Shown: positions 1 through 11,740 of the stretch, piece after piece
Numbering within the stretch: position 1 is the first letter of the stretch
How the letters are laid out: every line of letters starts with the position of its first letter
Assembly (NCBI GenBank): GCA_022225965.2
Contig: JAKJXP020000001.1
Span: forward strand, 1,444,984 to 1,508,983
Length of the DNA: 64,000 bases
Direction of reading: 5' to 3'
DNA from: Diatrype stigma
Lineage: Eukaryota > Ascomycota > Sordariomycetes > Xylariales > Diatrypaceae
The notes under the pieces: model-generated
The model's database searches: none
What the model was told of the DNA's origin: nothing
The model's input: the letters and a program-made list of their open reading frames with translations, nothing else
Translations under genes and position numbers: made by a program

Positions 1-8
1 GCATAGTA

Positions 9-708
9 CTGGAAACCCCCAGCAGCGAGCGGGCCGAAGAATGGAGCAGGTACTAAACGCGGTGGGCGGAGTGGGGCGTCAAGTCGGACATCGTGGCCTA
101 CGACGTTTACCTCAACTACCCGGTTGATCACCGACTGGCACTGCAAAAAAAGGGCCGCCGGTCCGTGTCATCGGGAGACTCCGAAAAATATGGCTGGATT
201 GTGGCATATGAAGCGGCACTGGAGGAGGACGTGCTGGAAGAAGAAGATCCAACGACGGCGCCCGAGGGCCGCGTCCCTACCTTCCATGAATATAGTGGAA
301 GCGGCGATGCCACCGGCCCATTCTCTAAGTCATTTATGGCTCCTACCAAGACTACGAGGACCTCCTCAGAGCCAATGTCATGTCACGCTTGAGGGACGGA
401 TCGCCATCGCAGAATCCCGGGCGTTTTCCGGGCTTTGGAGGTCAAACGAGCCCAGTAGCTCGGCATGGCCGGCGTGGTCCTGTACAGCGATCCTGGTGAT
501 GATGGCGAAGTGACAAGAGGCAAACGGCTACGAGTGTTATCTAAATGGCCCTGCTAGGAAGCCAGGCAGCGTTGTGCGCGGCGGTGTTGCGTTCCACAAC
601 GGTCCTGGTGATCCACCGACGCCGGGCTATCCCTCGAGACTGGGAGTTCCTCGAAAGCCAGTCGAAGGGTATGTTGCTGATATTCCCTCTATACCTATCT
701 CATTAGAC
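9..708 (+). pseudogene. Relic of glutamate carboxypeptidase II-like (M28B, PSMA/NAALADase) gene, 5' part outside the window
   Basis: Translated pieces follow the order of the PA/protease-associated region of fungal glutamate carboxypeptidase II proteins. They are LETPSSERAEEWSRY, then WGVKSDIVAYDVYLNYP, EAALEEDVLEE, RVPTFHEYSGSGDATGPF, YGSYQDYEDLLRANV, GVVLYSDPGDDGEV, PTPGYPSRLGVPRKP and DIPSIPIS. They lie in at least three different frames, and a TAA interrupts the first piece right after WSRY (about base 56). The gene is therefore broken by a stop and several frameshifts. The peptidase domain with the zinc ligands is missing: after about 710 the similarity ends, so the copy is also 3'-truncated. 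No intact reading frame longer than 99 codons covers it. Family assignment rests on motif order that I recognise; the decay is directly visible. Confidence 0.8.
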
Positions 709-1379
709 TTGTCTGTGCTTGGAAATTGCTGCAGGATGGTACAAGTCTCAATCGGATTGATCCCAGATAAAGGACTCCTATTTATTATTATCTTACTTTA
801 CCTCATTGCCAAAACTAGTTATGCATGGCGCGTGTTGGTTGACACCCTTCGTCTTCCTCGCCATCGTCACGGGGGGCGTTCATGGACCTCGCAAATATTT
901 GGATTTACTTTCTGGAAGTATATCTCTGTTTGGCTCTCTATTTAGCCTAGTAAGCGTCAGTAGAATGAAGATTGAATGTTAAGAATGTGAAACCATCACT
1001 GCCATTAATAAAAGACAACCACGATGAAAAATTAATGGTCTGTTGAGTACTCGTGTTGATTCATGTATTCATCATCTATGCGTGTGATCTGCCGCAATGC
1101 TTCGTTATATAACCCGTCAACACCGCCTAACCGACCGACCCGAGCCCTCCGTCGTGATCCGACATGACCTCCCTACCCCCCTGAACTCCTTAAAAGATGA
1201 CAGGACCCCAGACAATCATGAGTCGGGGCAAAATTTCCTTTCTATGGTATCACTTTTTGTTTTTGGTAGCCTGAACTATATAACCACCTGGTCAATCTAG
1301 TTGTCGCTATACTTATCCAGCGAGCTAGGTACTTGCGTCTTTGCTCGTTTTCCCCTCCGAATCAACAAGCCAATTGCTA
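709..1379. other. Spacer, no gene seen
   Basis: This is AT-richer DNA between the carboxypeptidase relic and the 3' end of the IMP dehydrogenase gene. Short frames have no recognisable motif. The right part probably holds the 3' UTR of the minus-strand IMP dehydrogenase gene. Confidence 0.5.
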
Positions 1380-3234
1380 TTACGCATACAGCTTCTTCTC
1401 GTAGGTCTCCATGTTCACGCCACCCTCCAGCTGAGCGCTGGCCGTGCGAATCTCAAATCGCACAACACCCTCATTTACACCCTCGTGCAGTGCTTTCAAG
1501 CTTATCATGCCAGTGTCCTGCAGCGAGTGCTTGAGACCTGCCGCCAAGTAAGGCACGAACTTGTTGACGGAACCCCGATGCGCCACAGCGCCGGAGACAC
1601 CCTGAGCAACAAGCACGCTGTCGCCTTCGCTGAAGTAGCGCGCAGTGCCAGCATTGCTGGCTTGGGAGTCCTTAGCGCCGGCACCTGCCTTCTTATCTTG
1701 CATAGCATCAATGCTACCCATGCCTCGGTACGCCTTCACGAGCTTTCCTTCTCGAGAGACGAACGAGGTACCGGGAGATTCGGTAGTACCAGCTAAGAGG
1801 CCACCCATCATGACGGTAGAGGCACCGAGCGCAAGACCCTTGACAATATGCCCGACGTTTTGTACACCGCCGTCAGCGATACAGGGCACGCCAAACCGTG
1901 CAGCGAATGAGGCAACGGCGTGCACAGCCGCAGCCTGAGGACGGCCAACGGCCATGACTTCCTGCGTGATGCAGGCACTGCCGCTTCCCATTCCAATTCG
2001 AAGACCATCAACACCAGCGGCCACTAGGCCGGCAGCCTGCTCCCTCGTCACGACATTACCTCCAATAACGTCCAACTCCGGGAACTCTTGCTTGATCCAT
2101 TTGACCATGTCGATCTGGAACATGCTGTTGCCTTGACTGCTGTCAAGAATGACGACGTCTAGGCCAGCATCCACAAGCTTCTTGAGACGGGTTTTATCCT
2201 CGGGTCGGGTTCCAATGGCAGCAGCGCAGAGCAGCTGCTTGGAGTCGGGAAGCTTCGAAGCGAGAGGGAAGTGGAGGTTTTTGGTCAAGTCGGAACGAGA
2301 GATCATGGAGACAAGGTTGAAGTCCTTGTCTACCAGCGGCAGCTTGCCCTTCTTGGACTTGGCAAGAATCTTATTGGCTTCAACCAAGGTAACGCCATCG
2401 GGGGCAGTGATAAGGTCGGTCTCCATAACCTTCGAGACAGGCTGGCTAAGATCATCCTCGAACTGGAGATCACGGTTGGTCACGATACCGAGCAGCTTGG
2501 AACCAAGCTTTCCAGATTCTTCAGACAGTCGAATTAGTCAGCAGTCCATCGCAAATTAAAAGCGAAGATAAAAAATAGGTTTGTGGTAAACATCTTCATA
2601 AAGAGCATAATTGAATCCCCATGACATTGCTGTCTATACGGTGGAACGAAAGTTATAATAATTAGGTTTGTAATCAGGTGATGCGAGATCCCTCGGGGAT
2701 ATTGTAGTGATAAGGACGAAATCAGAATGGTCAGAACTCACCGGTTACGGGGAAGCCACCGAACCCCCATTTCTCCTTGAGGGCCTTAGCATCTTCAACG
2801 GTGGCATTTGGGCTCATGACAACGGGGTCATTGATAAAGCCGTTCTCGTATCTCTTGACCCTGCGGACCATGTCGGCTTGCTCATCCGGGGAGCAGTTGT
2901 GGTGGATGACACCTAGACCACCTTGCAGGGCCATGGCAATAGCCATTTCGTGCTCTGTTACAGTGTCCATCGGTGAAGAGACGAACGGAGTCTTGAGAGA
3001 GATTCTCTTGGTAATGGGAGAGTCAAGGGCAACATCAGAGGCCGGGAAGCCGATGTAGCCAGGCAAGACAAGGAAGTCATTGTATGTGAGACCTCCATGC
3101 AGCTTGGTGTCCATGAGGTCATCGATGCTGAGTCCATCTCGAGACTCGTACTCTTTCAAGACCTCGAGGGCAGATTGGGCGTCGAGGAACTTGGAAGTCC
3201 CGTTGACGTTGCCTGGGCCGTTGGTGGTCGGCAT
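1380..3234 (-). CDS. Inosine-5'-monophosphate dehydrogenase
   Basis: This is the cytosolic enzyme that oxidises IMP to XMP with NAD+, the committed step of GTP synthesis. Exons are 2742-3234 and 1380-2518; the intron (2519-2741) has donor GTGAGT and branch CTGACTAAT, and joining gives 543 codons plus stop, the usual fungal length. The ATG at 3234 is used because the upstream in-frame codon at 3249 is GTG. The N-terminal barrel segment carries [14 protein letters not shown] and [13 protein letters not shown] pair follows at about residues 120-235 ([19 protein letters not shown] across the splice). The catalytic loop is [12 protein letters not shown] with its thioimidate cysteine, and the flap contains KAYRGMGS. 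The tyrosine in that flap is the ordinary form; in the mycophenolate-resistant Penicillium paralogue I recall a phenylalanine at the matching site. The C-terminus ends in KKLYA. The gene is complete, with no odd features. Confidence 0.97.
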
Positions 3235-4624
3235 TTTGAGGGGAGGCACGTACGTGAAGAACGTGAAATAGATGAAAAGCTAGGGAGAAATCGTGGAAAG
3301 ACGTAGCTAATCAAATGAGGTCGAAGATCAAAGACAAAGAGGGTAGGCGTCGATGGGGGTTTGCTTGACGAGCCGACGACAAATTGTACACTGATCTCCT
3401 TCCCGAGAGAAGGGAAGGAAAATCAAAAGACGGCGGCAGGCCGGCACCAAATCTTTTTATCTGAACTTTTTTTTCACTTATCTGGAGACCCTGAAAAACC
3501 AAAGGCACAATGCGGGGCATGCGTGAAGGGGTGCTGCTTAGTGCTGTTAATGTGTGACTTTGTCTTGGTAGCAATCTCAGTACAAAAACTTGTATACAGT
3601 GGAGATTCACTACTAGTGAAAAAAGTCTTTTGCACCGCTTAACTTTTTTCTGGTAGGCACCCAGGCTAGGTACTGACCTTCACTAAGGCTTTGCTCCAGG
3701 CTCTGCAGTCGGAGCTTCAATTGAACCTGGCTGCCCTGGAAGGACCTGAGGTGGGGGAGGGGAGAGACGAGGAGGAGGGGTTGGATGGGTGGCTGGAGTG
3801 ACGGTGGCTTGAACTGACCGAAAAGGTGGCTGGTTGAAGCCTTGGCACAATACGGGCGGCTGCCGTAGCTACCCAGAGGACCACAAAAGCAGGACCACAA
3901 AATCGGCGCCTATTGATTCCCCACCGCGTCCCGGTTGCTCCCTGAGCTTCCTCTGAAAGGCAGTCAACAAATAAACAAACTACCTGAAACGGGGATTTTG
4001 ACGAGCTACTATCGTCATCCGCCCGGCTCACCATCCCACCTATCCCACCCACATCTGCATCTGCATACTACCCGACTGGTACCCGACTCTTTCCCGACTA
4101 CGCAAGGCCAGGGCAATCATCTGTGGCATTTGTGGCATCTGTGGCATCTGGTGTGGCCGAACTTTGGATTACCTACAACCACCCATTCAACAAGTAGCTG
4201 TTCAATTCAACTGGCTGTCTTGGAGACTCGGTCACGACCCTGATACCCTGGTACCCTAATACTCTAATACTCGCCTTTCCCTTTTATTCTCCCATGTGTG
4301 CGCTGAGCGTGCGCCCATATTCCTTTACCGCTACAACGTAATTTGGAGCACAAGGCACAGGATCTCCGGGAAGACCAACGGGTTTGCCATATTATCCGGG
4401 ATCAGCTTTCAATTGAAGCATCGGTACGCACCGGACAGAACAATTGTTGGGTTCGAGATACGATTGCGGCCAATCCGGCGACCCGGTCAATCTATACCAC
4501 GCAAACCCAAACCGGCAATCATCTTCTATCCAAAACCCGGCGCTGTGATGCACTCCTCAATTGTAGCCAGGAACAACGAGAATCAAAGGGTTAGCACCGT
4601 TGGTGAACTACTCTAGACGTCGAT
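3235..4624. promoter_or_regulatory. Divergent intergenic region between IMP dehydrogenase and IQGAP genes
   Basis: About 1.4 kb separates two divergent ATGs, so it should hold both promoters and 5' UTRs. Pyrimidine-rich stretches and a short direct repeat (TGTGGCATT/C, four copies near 4121-4155) are visible. Short frames inside look like UTR noise; none has a recognisable motif. Confidence 0.5.
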
Positions 4625-7600
4625 ATGTCATACCGCCCACACCCATTGCGTCAGTCCTACACTGTTGACTACGCCGCGATCAACCGAAACCCGTCGACTG
4701 CTTCGTCCGCCTCCTCGGGATATTCCTTCAATTCGAACGGCTCCGACGCATGTGATAGCACTCACTCGTCAACGTCTATAACATCGAATGAGTCAGCTGC
4801 ACTGGCTTTCCGACACAAGCGTGGCATGAGTGAAACTGCGCTGCGCCATCAGGCGACACCTCGGTCTACTAAACACGACGAACCCAAGGCCACTCCGGAG
4901 AGCATGTACAGTTTGGCCAGACAATCGTTGAGGCCTCTGCCACCAGCTCCCGCCTCCAGCTCACCTCAGCCATCTCCCACCAAGACCTCGCCGCGAACAT
5001 CCCCTACTAAGACCTCGCCGCGGACATCACCATCCCCTCGCTATGATACCCGCCAAGAGCGTGGGAAAAGCTTTGATATGGGCAGGCTTTCCCTGTACGA
5101 CGGGAGCACAACACCAACATCAACCCCGAAGGGCCGACCTCTGCCGCCGCCTCCACCAGATGGCCAGCCGGCATTATCCCCGTCTCCCCCCCGCTACCGA
5201 CATGAGCGTGGCCAAAGTTTGGATGTCACCGGCGGTTCGCCCGAGCGACGGCAGCGACCTCCACCGACTCCGTTGTCAAGATCCACAGCCGCCGCCCGTC
5301 CTACTTCTATGGTCCTAACCCGATCCGACACAGTATTACCACCGGGTTCATCAAATCACACGTTGGCTTCTCCTGGGGCTATGGTGCCGCATTCTCATTC
5401 GCATTCGCACTCGCATTCCGCCTCCTTCGTCGCCCCTGATTTACAGGAACTGGGACGCTCTTCCACAAGCCAGCTCCGAACCCTCTCCTCACTGGCTCAG
5501 GGCGCGTCGGCGGATGAGTTCGCCATCACGACTCGAGCTCAAGAAGTGGTCGGTTTGCGTGGGCGGCGAAGGCTACAAAGGGTAGGCAACGCGGACAGTT
5601 TAAGAAGAAGTGACCGATATGGCTTTGAGGGGCGGAATTGGATGGACAAACAACGGCAGTTCCTACAGGCTTATGAGTATCTTTGCCACATCGGTGAAGC
5701 CAAGGAGTGGATCGAAGACGTTATTCATCAAGATATTCCACCCATTGTTGAACTAGAGGAGGCCCTGAGAGATGGCGTGACACTTGCCGAAGTGGTCAAA
5801 GCCCTCAATCCCGACCGGCGGTTTCGAATTTTCCGGCACGAACGACTCCATGCCCGACATTGGGACAACGTTGCCATCTTCTTCCGATATCTAGACGAGG
5901 TCGAGCTTCCAGATTTGTTCCGGTTCGAGTTGATCGACCTCTACGAAAAGAAGAACATACCCAAGGTCATCTATTGCATTCATGCCCTGAGTTGGCTATT
6001 GTTCAGGAAAGGGATCGTTGATTTCAGGATAGGTAACCTCGTTGGACAACTGGAATTCGAGCACCATGAACTTGAGGCCATGCAAAAGGGCCTGGATAAG
6101 CTCGGCGTTAGTATGCCTAGCTTTGGGAACATGGGCGCCGATTTTGGGGTAGAACCTCCAACCCCTGAACCAGAAGAGACCGAGGAGGAGCGCATTGATC
6201 GAGAACTATCCGAGAACGAGGCTATGATACTGGATCTACAAACCCAGATCCGAGGAGCTATGCTTCGAATACAACTAGCGAATATCATGCAACACCTTTG
6301 GGACACAGAAGGGTTCCTTATCGATCTCCAATCTAGGATACGAGGTGACTGGAGTCGCCAGATAGTAGACTACCGTCTAGAGATGCGGAAGTTCGCCATC
6401 AATCTTCAGAGTGCCGCGCGGGGTTTCCTGGCTCGAAGGCGGATGCTGCGTAGAGAGCAGTTCTGGAAGAGCAAGGAAGATGAAATCCTCAAGTTACAGA
6501 GCCTGATACGGGCCACGAAAGTTCGCGATGAGATACGAGAGACGAAATCGGAGTTGCGACAAGCGGCCGGTCCCATACGACACATCCAGGCAGCGTTCAG
6601 AGGCTACTTGGCACGAAAGGAGGTCGTGAGCCAGCAGAAAGAGACGAGTCTCATGACCAAGCCTGTAATCGGGCTGCAGTCCGCGATCCGAGGAATGCTA
6701 GCGAGAGGGAAAGTAGAGGATGAGATTGTCCTCCTCCAAGAGCAAACTCCAGCCATCACCAACTTGCAGGCTGTCGCGAGGGCCATGTTGACTAGGAACC
6801 ATGTCCTCCAGGAGCAAAAAGCGCTACATGCATCTGGCCCTCAGTGGCAAGCCATTCAAGCCTTCGCAAAGGCCATGTTGACCAGGAATGTCGTCCTTGA
6901 GCAACAAAAGGCACTGAATGCATTCGGCCCCCAGTGGCAAGCCATCCAAGCTTCTGCGAAGGCGATGCTGACGAGGAATGCCATTCTTGAGCAACAACAG
7001 GCACTAGATGCATTTACCCCCCAATGGAAAGCTATCCAGGCCGCCGCAAGGGCGATGCTTACCAGAAACGTTATCCTCGAGCAGCAAGAAGCCCTGCAAG
7101 CATTTGGTCCACAATGGCAAGCTATCCAGGCCATGGGCCGTGGAAAATTGCGCCGACAAGAAGTACAGGCAACCAAGGTCGAACTTTCACAACACAGCCC
7201 GGAGCTAGGTGCTCTGCAAGCGCATATCCGTGCGGCAGCGGTTCGCCGCGAGATTGCCGACAAGTTAGACGCTCTAAGCAGTCACGAGGAGTTCATTTTG
7301 GACCTTCAATCGTTCGCCCGGGGAATGTTGGAGCGCCAACGGGTAGCAACTGAGCTAGATGCTCTAGAGTCCGAAGAGGAACAAATCACGGATCTTCAGG
7401 CATGCATTCGTGGTCTTCTGTCTAGGATACAGCACTCTGCCTTACTTGATGAGCTGGCTTCCCATGAAGATGAGATTATCGCCTTACAATCCGTTGCGAG
7501 AGCTATGCTTCACCGCGCCCATCTTAGCGAGCTATTAGCCGAGCTTGACGAAACTGAGGAAGAAGTCGTGGAACTGCAATCTTGGGCTAGAGGTTTCATC

Positions 7601-10225
7601 GTCCGAGCCAGTTTTGCCGAAAAGAAGAGACACTACGACGAGAACATGCAGAAAGTTGTCAAGATCCAGAGCTTTGTCCGTGGCAAGCTTCAGGGCGAAG
7701 CTTACAAGAGCCTTACTCAGGGCAAGAACCCCCCTGTTGGCGCCGTCAAGAACTTTGTCCACCTCCTTAATGATAGCGACTTTGACTTCAACGAAGAAAT
7801 CGAATTTGAGCGCATGCGGAAGACCGTTGTCCAGCAGGTCCGGCAGAATGAGATGCTCGAGCAGTACATCGATCAACTCGACATCAAGATTGCCCTACTG
7901 GTAAAGAACAAGATCACGCTCGACGAGGTCGTCAGACACCAGAGTAACTTTGGTGGCCACGCCAGCAACCTACTCGCAAATGCATCCATCTCCTCTGCCA
8001 ACCATTTCGACCTGAAAGCTCTGAACAAGAGTTCGAGGAAGAAGCTAGAGTCTTATCAGCAGCTTTTCTTCAACCTCCAAACACAACCAGCGTACTTAGC
8101 ACGCCTCTTCAGACGGATCCGAGAGCAAGGCACGGCAGAGAAAGAATGCAAGCGAATCGAGCACTTGATGATGGGTCTTTTCGGCTACGCACAGAAGCGA
8201 AGAGAGGAATATTACCTACTCAAGCTCATTTCCAGATCAATCTGGGAGGACGCTCAGACTTGCCAGACGCTCCAAGACCACCTCCGCGGGAACTTCTTCT
8301 GGGCGAAGCTGCTTTCCAACTACAGTCGGTCTCCCCGGGACAGAAAGTATTTGCGAGAACTTTTGGGCCCCTTGATCCGAGACAATGTTATCGAAGACCC
8401 GCACCTGGATCTCGAAAGTGACCCCATGCAGATCTACCGATCGGCCATCAGCAACGAGGAGCTCCGCACCGGCCGCCCGAGCCAGAGACCATTGGATATC
8501 CCCCGGGACCTCGCCATCAAGGACCCAGAAACGCGCGAGCTCTTTATTGATCACCTGCGCGATCTGAGAGAAATTTGCGAACAGTTCTTCCTCGCCCTCG
8601 AGGAGTTGCTGCCCCGGATGCCCTATGGTCTGCGGTTCATCTGCCAACAGACCTTTGAGGCATTATGTCAACGGTTCCCGCGGGAACCACAACACCATAT
8701 CCTTCAAGTCGTTGGGAACTGGGTCTGGCGCTTCTATTTGCAACCCGCGTTGATCAACCCAGAGCAAGTGGGTGTGATCGAGAAGTCTCTGGGCCCGTTG
8801 CAAAAGCGCAATCTCTCTGAGGTCGCCAAAGTACTGGGTCAGATCGCATCAGGTCGGCCGTTTGGAGGCGAGAACATATACCTACAACCTCTGAATGCAT
8901 TCATTGGCGAATCTATCCAGCGCCTCTCTATAATCACAAATGACCTCATCTCGGTTGCCGACGCCGAGAGCACCTTCGACATTGATGAGTTCAACGACCT
9001 ATATGCCAAGAACAAGCCAACTCTCTATATTAAAATGACGGACATCTTCGCCATCCACACTCTCGTCGCCCACGAACTTCCCGCGATATGTCCCGGCCGC
9101 GATGACATACTACGGGAGATTATGCAAGATCTGGGCAGTGCTAAGAACAACGAGAACGAAATGGTCGCGGCCGGTTCCTCCGATATCCAGTTGTTCCTGA
9201 CGCCGAAACTGCACGATGTTAATGACCCCGAAGCAGAAGTCAAGGCGCTCTTCATGGAGACGAAGCGTTGCATCCTGTACATTATTCGTGTGCAGACCGG
9301 TACCAACCTTCTCGAGATCCTCGTGCGCCCCCCGACGCTCGAGGACGAGCAGAAGTGGCAAGCCTTGCTCCGGGAGGACTTCGGGTCACAGAGCCGGACC
9401 AAGGGCGCCTACTCGGACGTGCACATGATCGACGTCACCCGTATCTCGTATTACGACATGAAGCGCAACGCCCTGGAGAACGTCATGCGGCTCGAGCAGA
9501 TGGGCCGCATCTCTAAGCACAACTTCTACCAGGACATCCTCAACGCCATCGCCGTCGACATCCGCACCAAGAGCCGCCGCCGCATCCAGCGCCAGCGCGA
9601 GCTGGAGGGCGTCCGCCTAACCCTCGGTAACTTGCATGACAAGGCTAAGTACCTCGAGCAGCAGCGCAAGAGCTACGATGACTACATCGAGCAGGCTATG
9701 ATAACGCTGCAGAAGAACAAAGGGTAAGTCGTGATTCCTAATCATTCGTCTAACTACACAGCAATTTGTTTCTTTTCTTTTTCAAGACTTTCCCTCTGTC
9801 TCGACTGAAGGCTAACCAGACTCCCCAAATACAGAAAGAAGCGCTTCCTCCTCCCCTTCACCAAGCAGTACAACCACCAGCGGGAGCTGGAGCGGTCGGG
9901 GCGGGTGCCCAAGTTCGGGTCGTACAAGTATAGCGCAAGGCAGCTGGCGGAGAAGGGCGTCGTGGTGGCGTGGCAGGGGGTGCCCGACCGCGACTGGGGC
10001 AACATCAACTTGACCATCTCGTGCGACGAGGTCGGCGTCTTCCAGGTCGAGGGCAGCCGGGGCCACATCCAGATGCCGGGCGCCAGCGGCGCCGTTCCCA
10101 TCGAGGACCTGCTCCAGGCCCAGTTCGAGGCCCACCAGTTCATCACCCTGTTTGAGGGAGGGCTGCGCCTCAACGTCAACTTGCTCCTGCACCTGCTGTA
10201 CAAGAAGTTCTACCGCACCCAGTGA
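4625..10225 (+). CDS. IQG1: IQGAP-family cytokinesis scaffold (Iqg1/Rng2-like)
   Basis: In fungi this protein links actin, myosin light chain/calmodulin and Cdc42-type GTPases at the septum. Exons are 4625-9723 and 9835-10225; donor GTAAGT, branch GGCTAACC, acceptor ACAG. The product is 1,829 residues. Residues 1-330 are a Ser/Pro-rich disordered leader with a His-Ser run (HSHSHSHSHS, about base 5395). A calponin-homology domain spans about 335-465. A long IQ-repeat tract runs from about 530 to 1,020, including near-identical 30-residue units at 6785-7150. The RasGAP-related domain begins near 1,140, and the RasGAP C-terminal domain lies at about 1,595-1,760 and continues across the intron. 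The domain order is exactly that of IQGAPs. Length is greater than yeast Iqg1 (about 1,500) because of the IQ expansion and N-terminal leader. I am very sure of the family. Confidence 0.96.
6785..7150 (+). repeat. 90-bp tandem repeat inside the IQGAP IQ tract
   Basis: Four copies with an exact 90-bp period are marked by the codons for AMLTRN at 6785, 6875, 6965 and 7055. Each encodes a 30-residue unit of the type LEQQKALNAFGPQWQAIQA followed by xAKAMLTRN. The calmodulin-type IQ core is altered: the usual RG after the IQ is replaced by AKA or ARA. Confidence 0.9.
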
Positions 10226-11740
10226 GTGCTAGTACTGGCGGGTGGGCAGGTTTGTTTGTTGGCTATGAGAAGCTTGACTTCTCTTCCTCGCCTTTTATCT
10301 ATTATTTTACCCTTTTTTCATCGTCATCTTCTTCTTCTACTACAGGGGAGGGCCGGCGAGTGCTGGAGGGAGGGAGGGTGTGTGGGAGCGAAAGAGTCAG
10401 GAGCATGCATGGAAGGGATGCTATTTATTGATTCACGTACGTACGGTGTAACGAAGATGGCGATACACGAATGTTTCACACGCAAGGGGGAAACGGCGAG
10501 TGTCACTCAAGAAGAGTGTTTTTGAATGAATAACGGATGGATGGAGACTCAGGAGAGAGAACCGCCCCCCATCCGGTCCACCCAGGACCAGAGTCGATGA
10601 TGAATGGGTGGATTCGACGGACGACAAAACCCGATTGACTGAATAGCAAGCAACTTGATGTTTTGTGTTTTTGATGGTTGGATGGATCGACGAAGGAACT
10701 TTTGTTATGCTACGGCTTGATTGGCTGCTTGATGGATGGATGGAGTGACGGAGAATGAGTGGATGGATGGAATCACATGCCTTGAAAACAAAAATGAAAA
10801 CTCATCGCGGTTTATTGTCGTGTCTTTTTTCTCTCTTCTCTTCAGGGCAACTCATGGTGGAGCGGCGGCACCGGTGTTTATATGTTGTCCTGGTTCTTTC
10901 TGCACACTTGGCTGGTTGGGCACTGTTTATCGCCTGTTATTGTTGTTTATTGTTGTATGTATGTACGGCGTGCCAGCCGGCCAGCCTATGCTGCGCATCC
11001 AGCATTATATGTATTGATGGTGTGGTGGTGGTTGGCCATCCGTAAATGATAGTTGATTATGGGATCGTGTGCCTACGTACCCTATGTACTTACGGCGAGT
11101 GATGACATAGTCGGTGGTGATGCCAGCAGTGGGCACGGCAACGTTACCGAGCATCGGTTGTTTGGCGTTTAGGTAGTTACCTAGGAAGCACGCACATGAT
11201 GAGTAGCCGGGAGAACAATAAAACATCCCCATGTAGGGATTGACATGCTACGAGAAAAAGGAAAAATCCATTGTGTTGATACTAGACAGAATGTGTTACA
11301 GTACATGTAGTGTAGCGAAACTAATAATAAGAATTATATTCTCAAGTGCCGCAGAGGACGATCGAGTAGTCAATATTGAAGAAGTGAATGTGTCCCCCCT
11401 ACAAGTCCCAACCAACCAACCAACCAAGTCCCAATCAACAGCAATGACCCAATGACAAAGGAAATGGACAGGTAGTAGTAGTGACTAGTGTCTTGCTTTT
11501 CTGTCTTCACCGAACCTGCCCCTTTTTCGTTCCAGCCCACATTAGTCTTTTCTGTGCTATTGAGAGCCAGCAATGACTAGCATGTGTGCGCGCGCGTGTG
11601 TGTGCCCCTCCCCGCCCGGGTAAGGTCGATATTGTAGGGACCCAGGACACCAGAAGCCAGACCGTCTATCCAATACTATATGCGCGTGGGCGGCCAAGTT
11701 TATTAGCCGAGGCCGCGTCCGCGTCCGCTTCGACCTGACT
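10226..11740. other. Spacer with simple repeats, no gene seen
   Basis: This region lies between the convergent IQGAP (+) and the 1,546-residue gene (-), so it holds two 3' UTRs. It contains GGATGGAT-type tracts near 10535-10755, CAACCAACCAACCAAC near 11410 and a GTGTGCGCGCGCGTGTG tract near 11585. Reading frames here lack protein-like composition. Confidence 0.55.
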
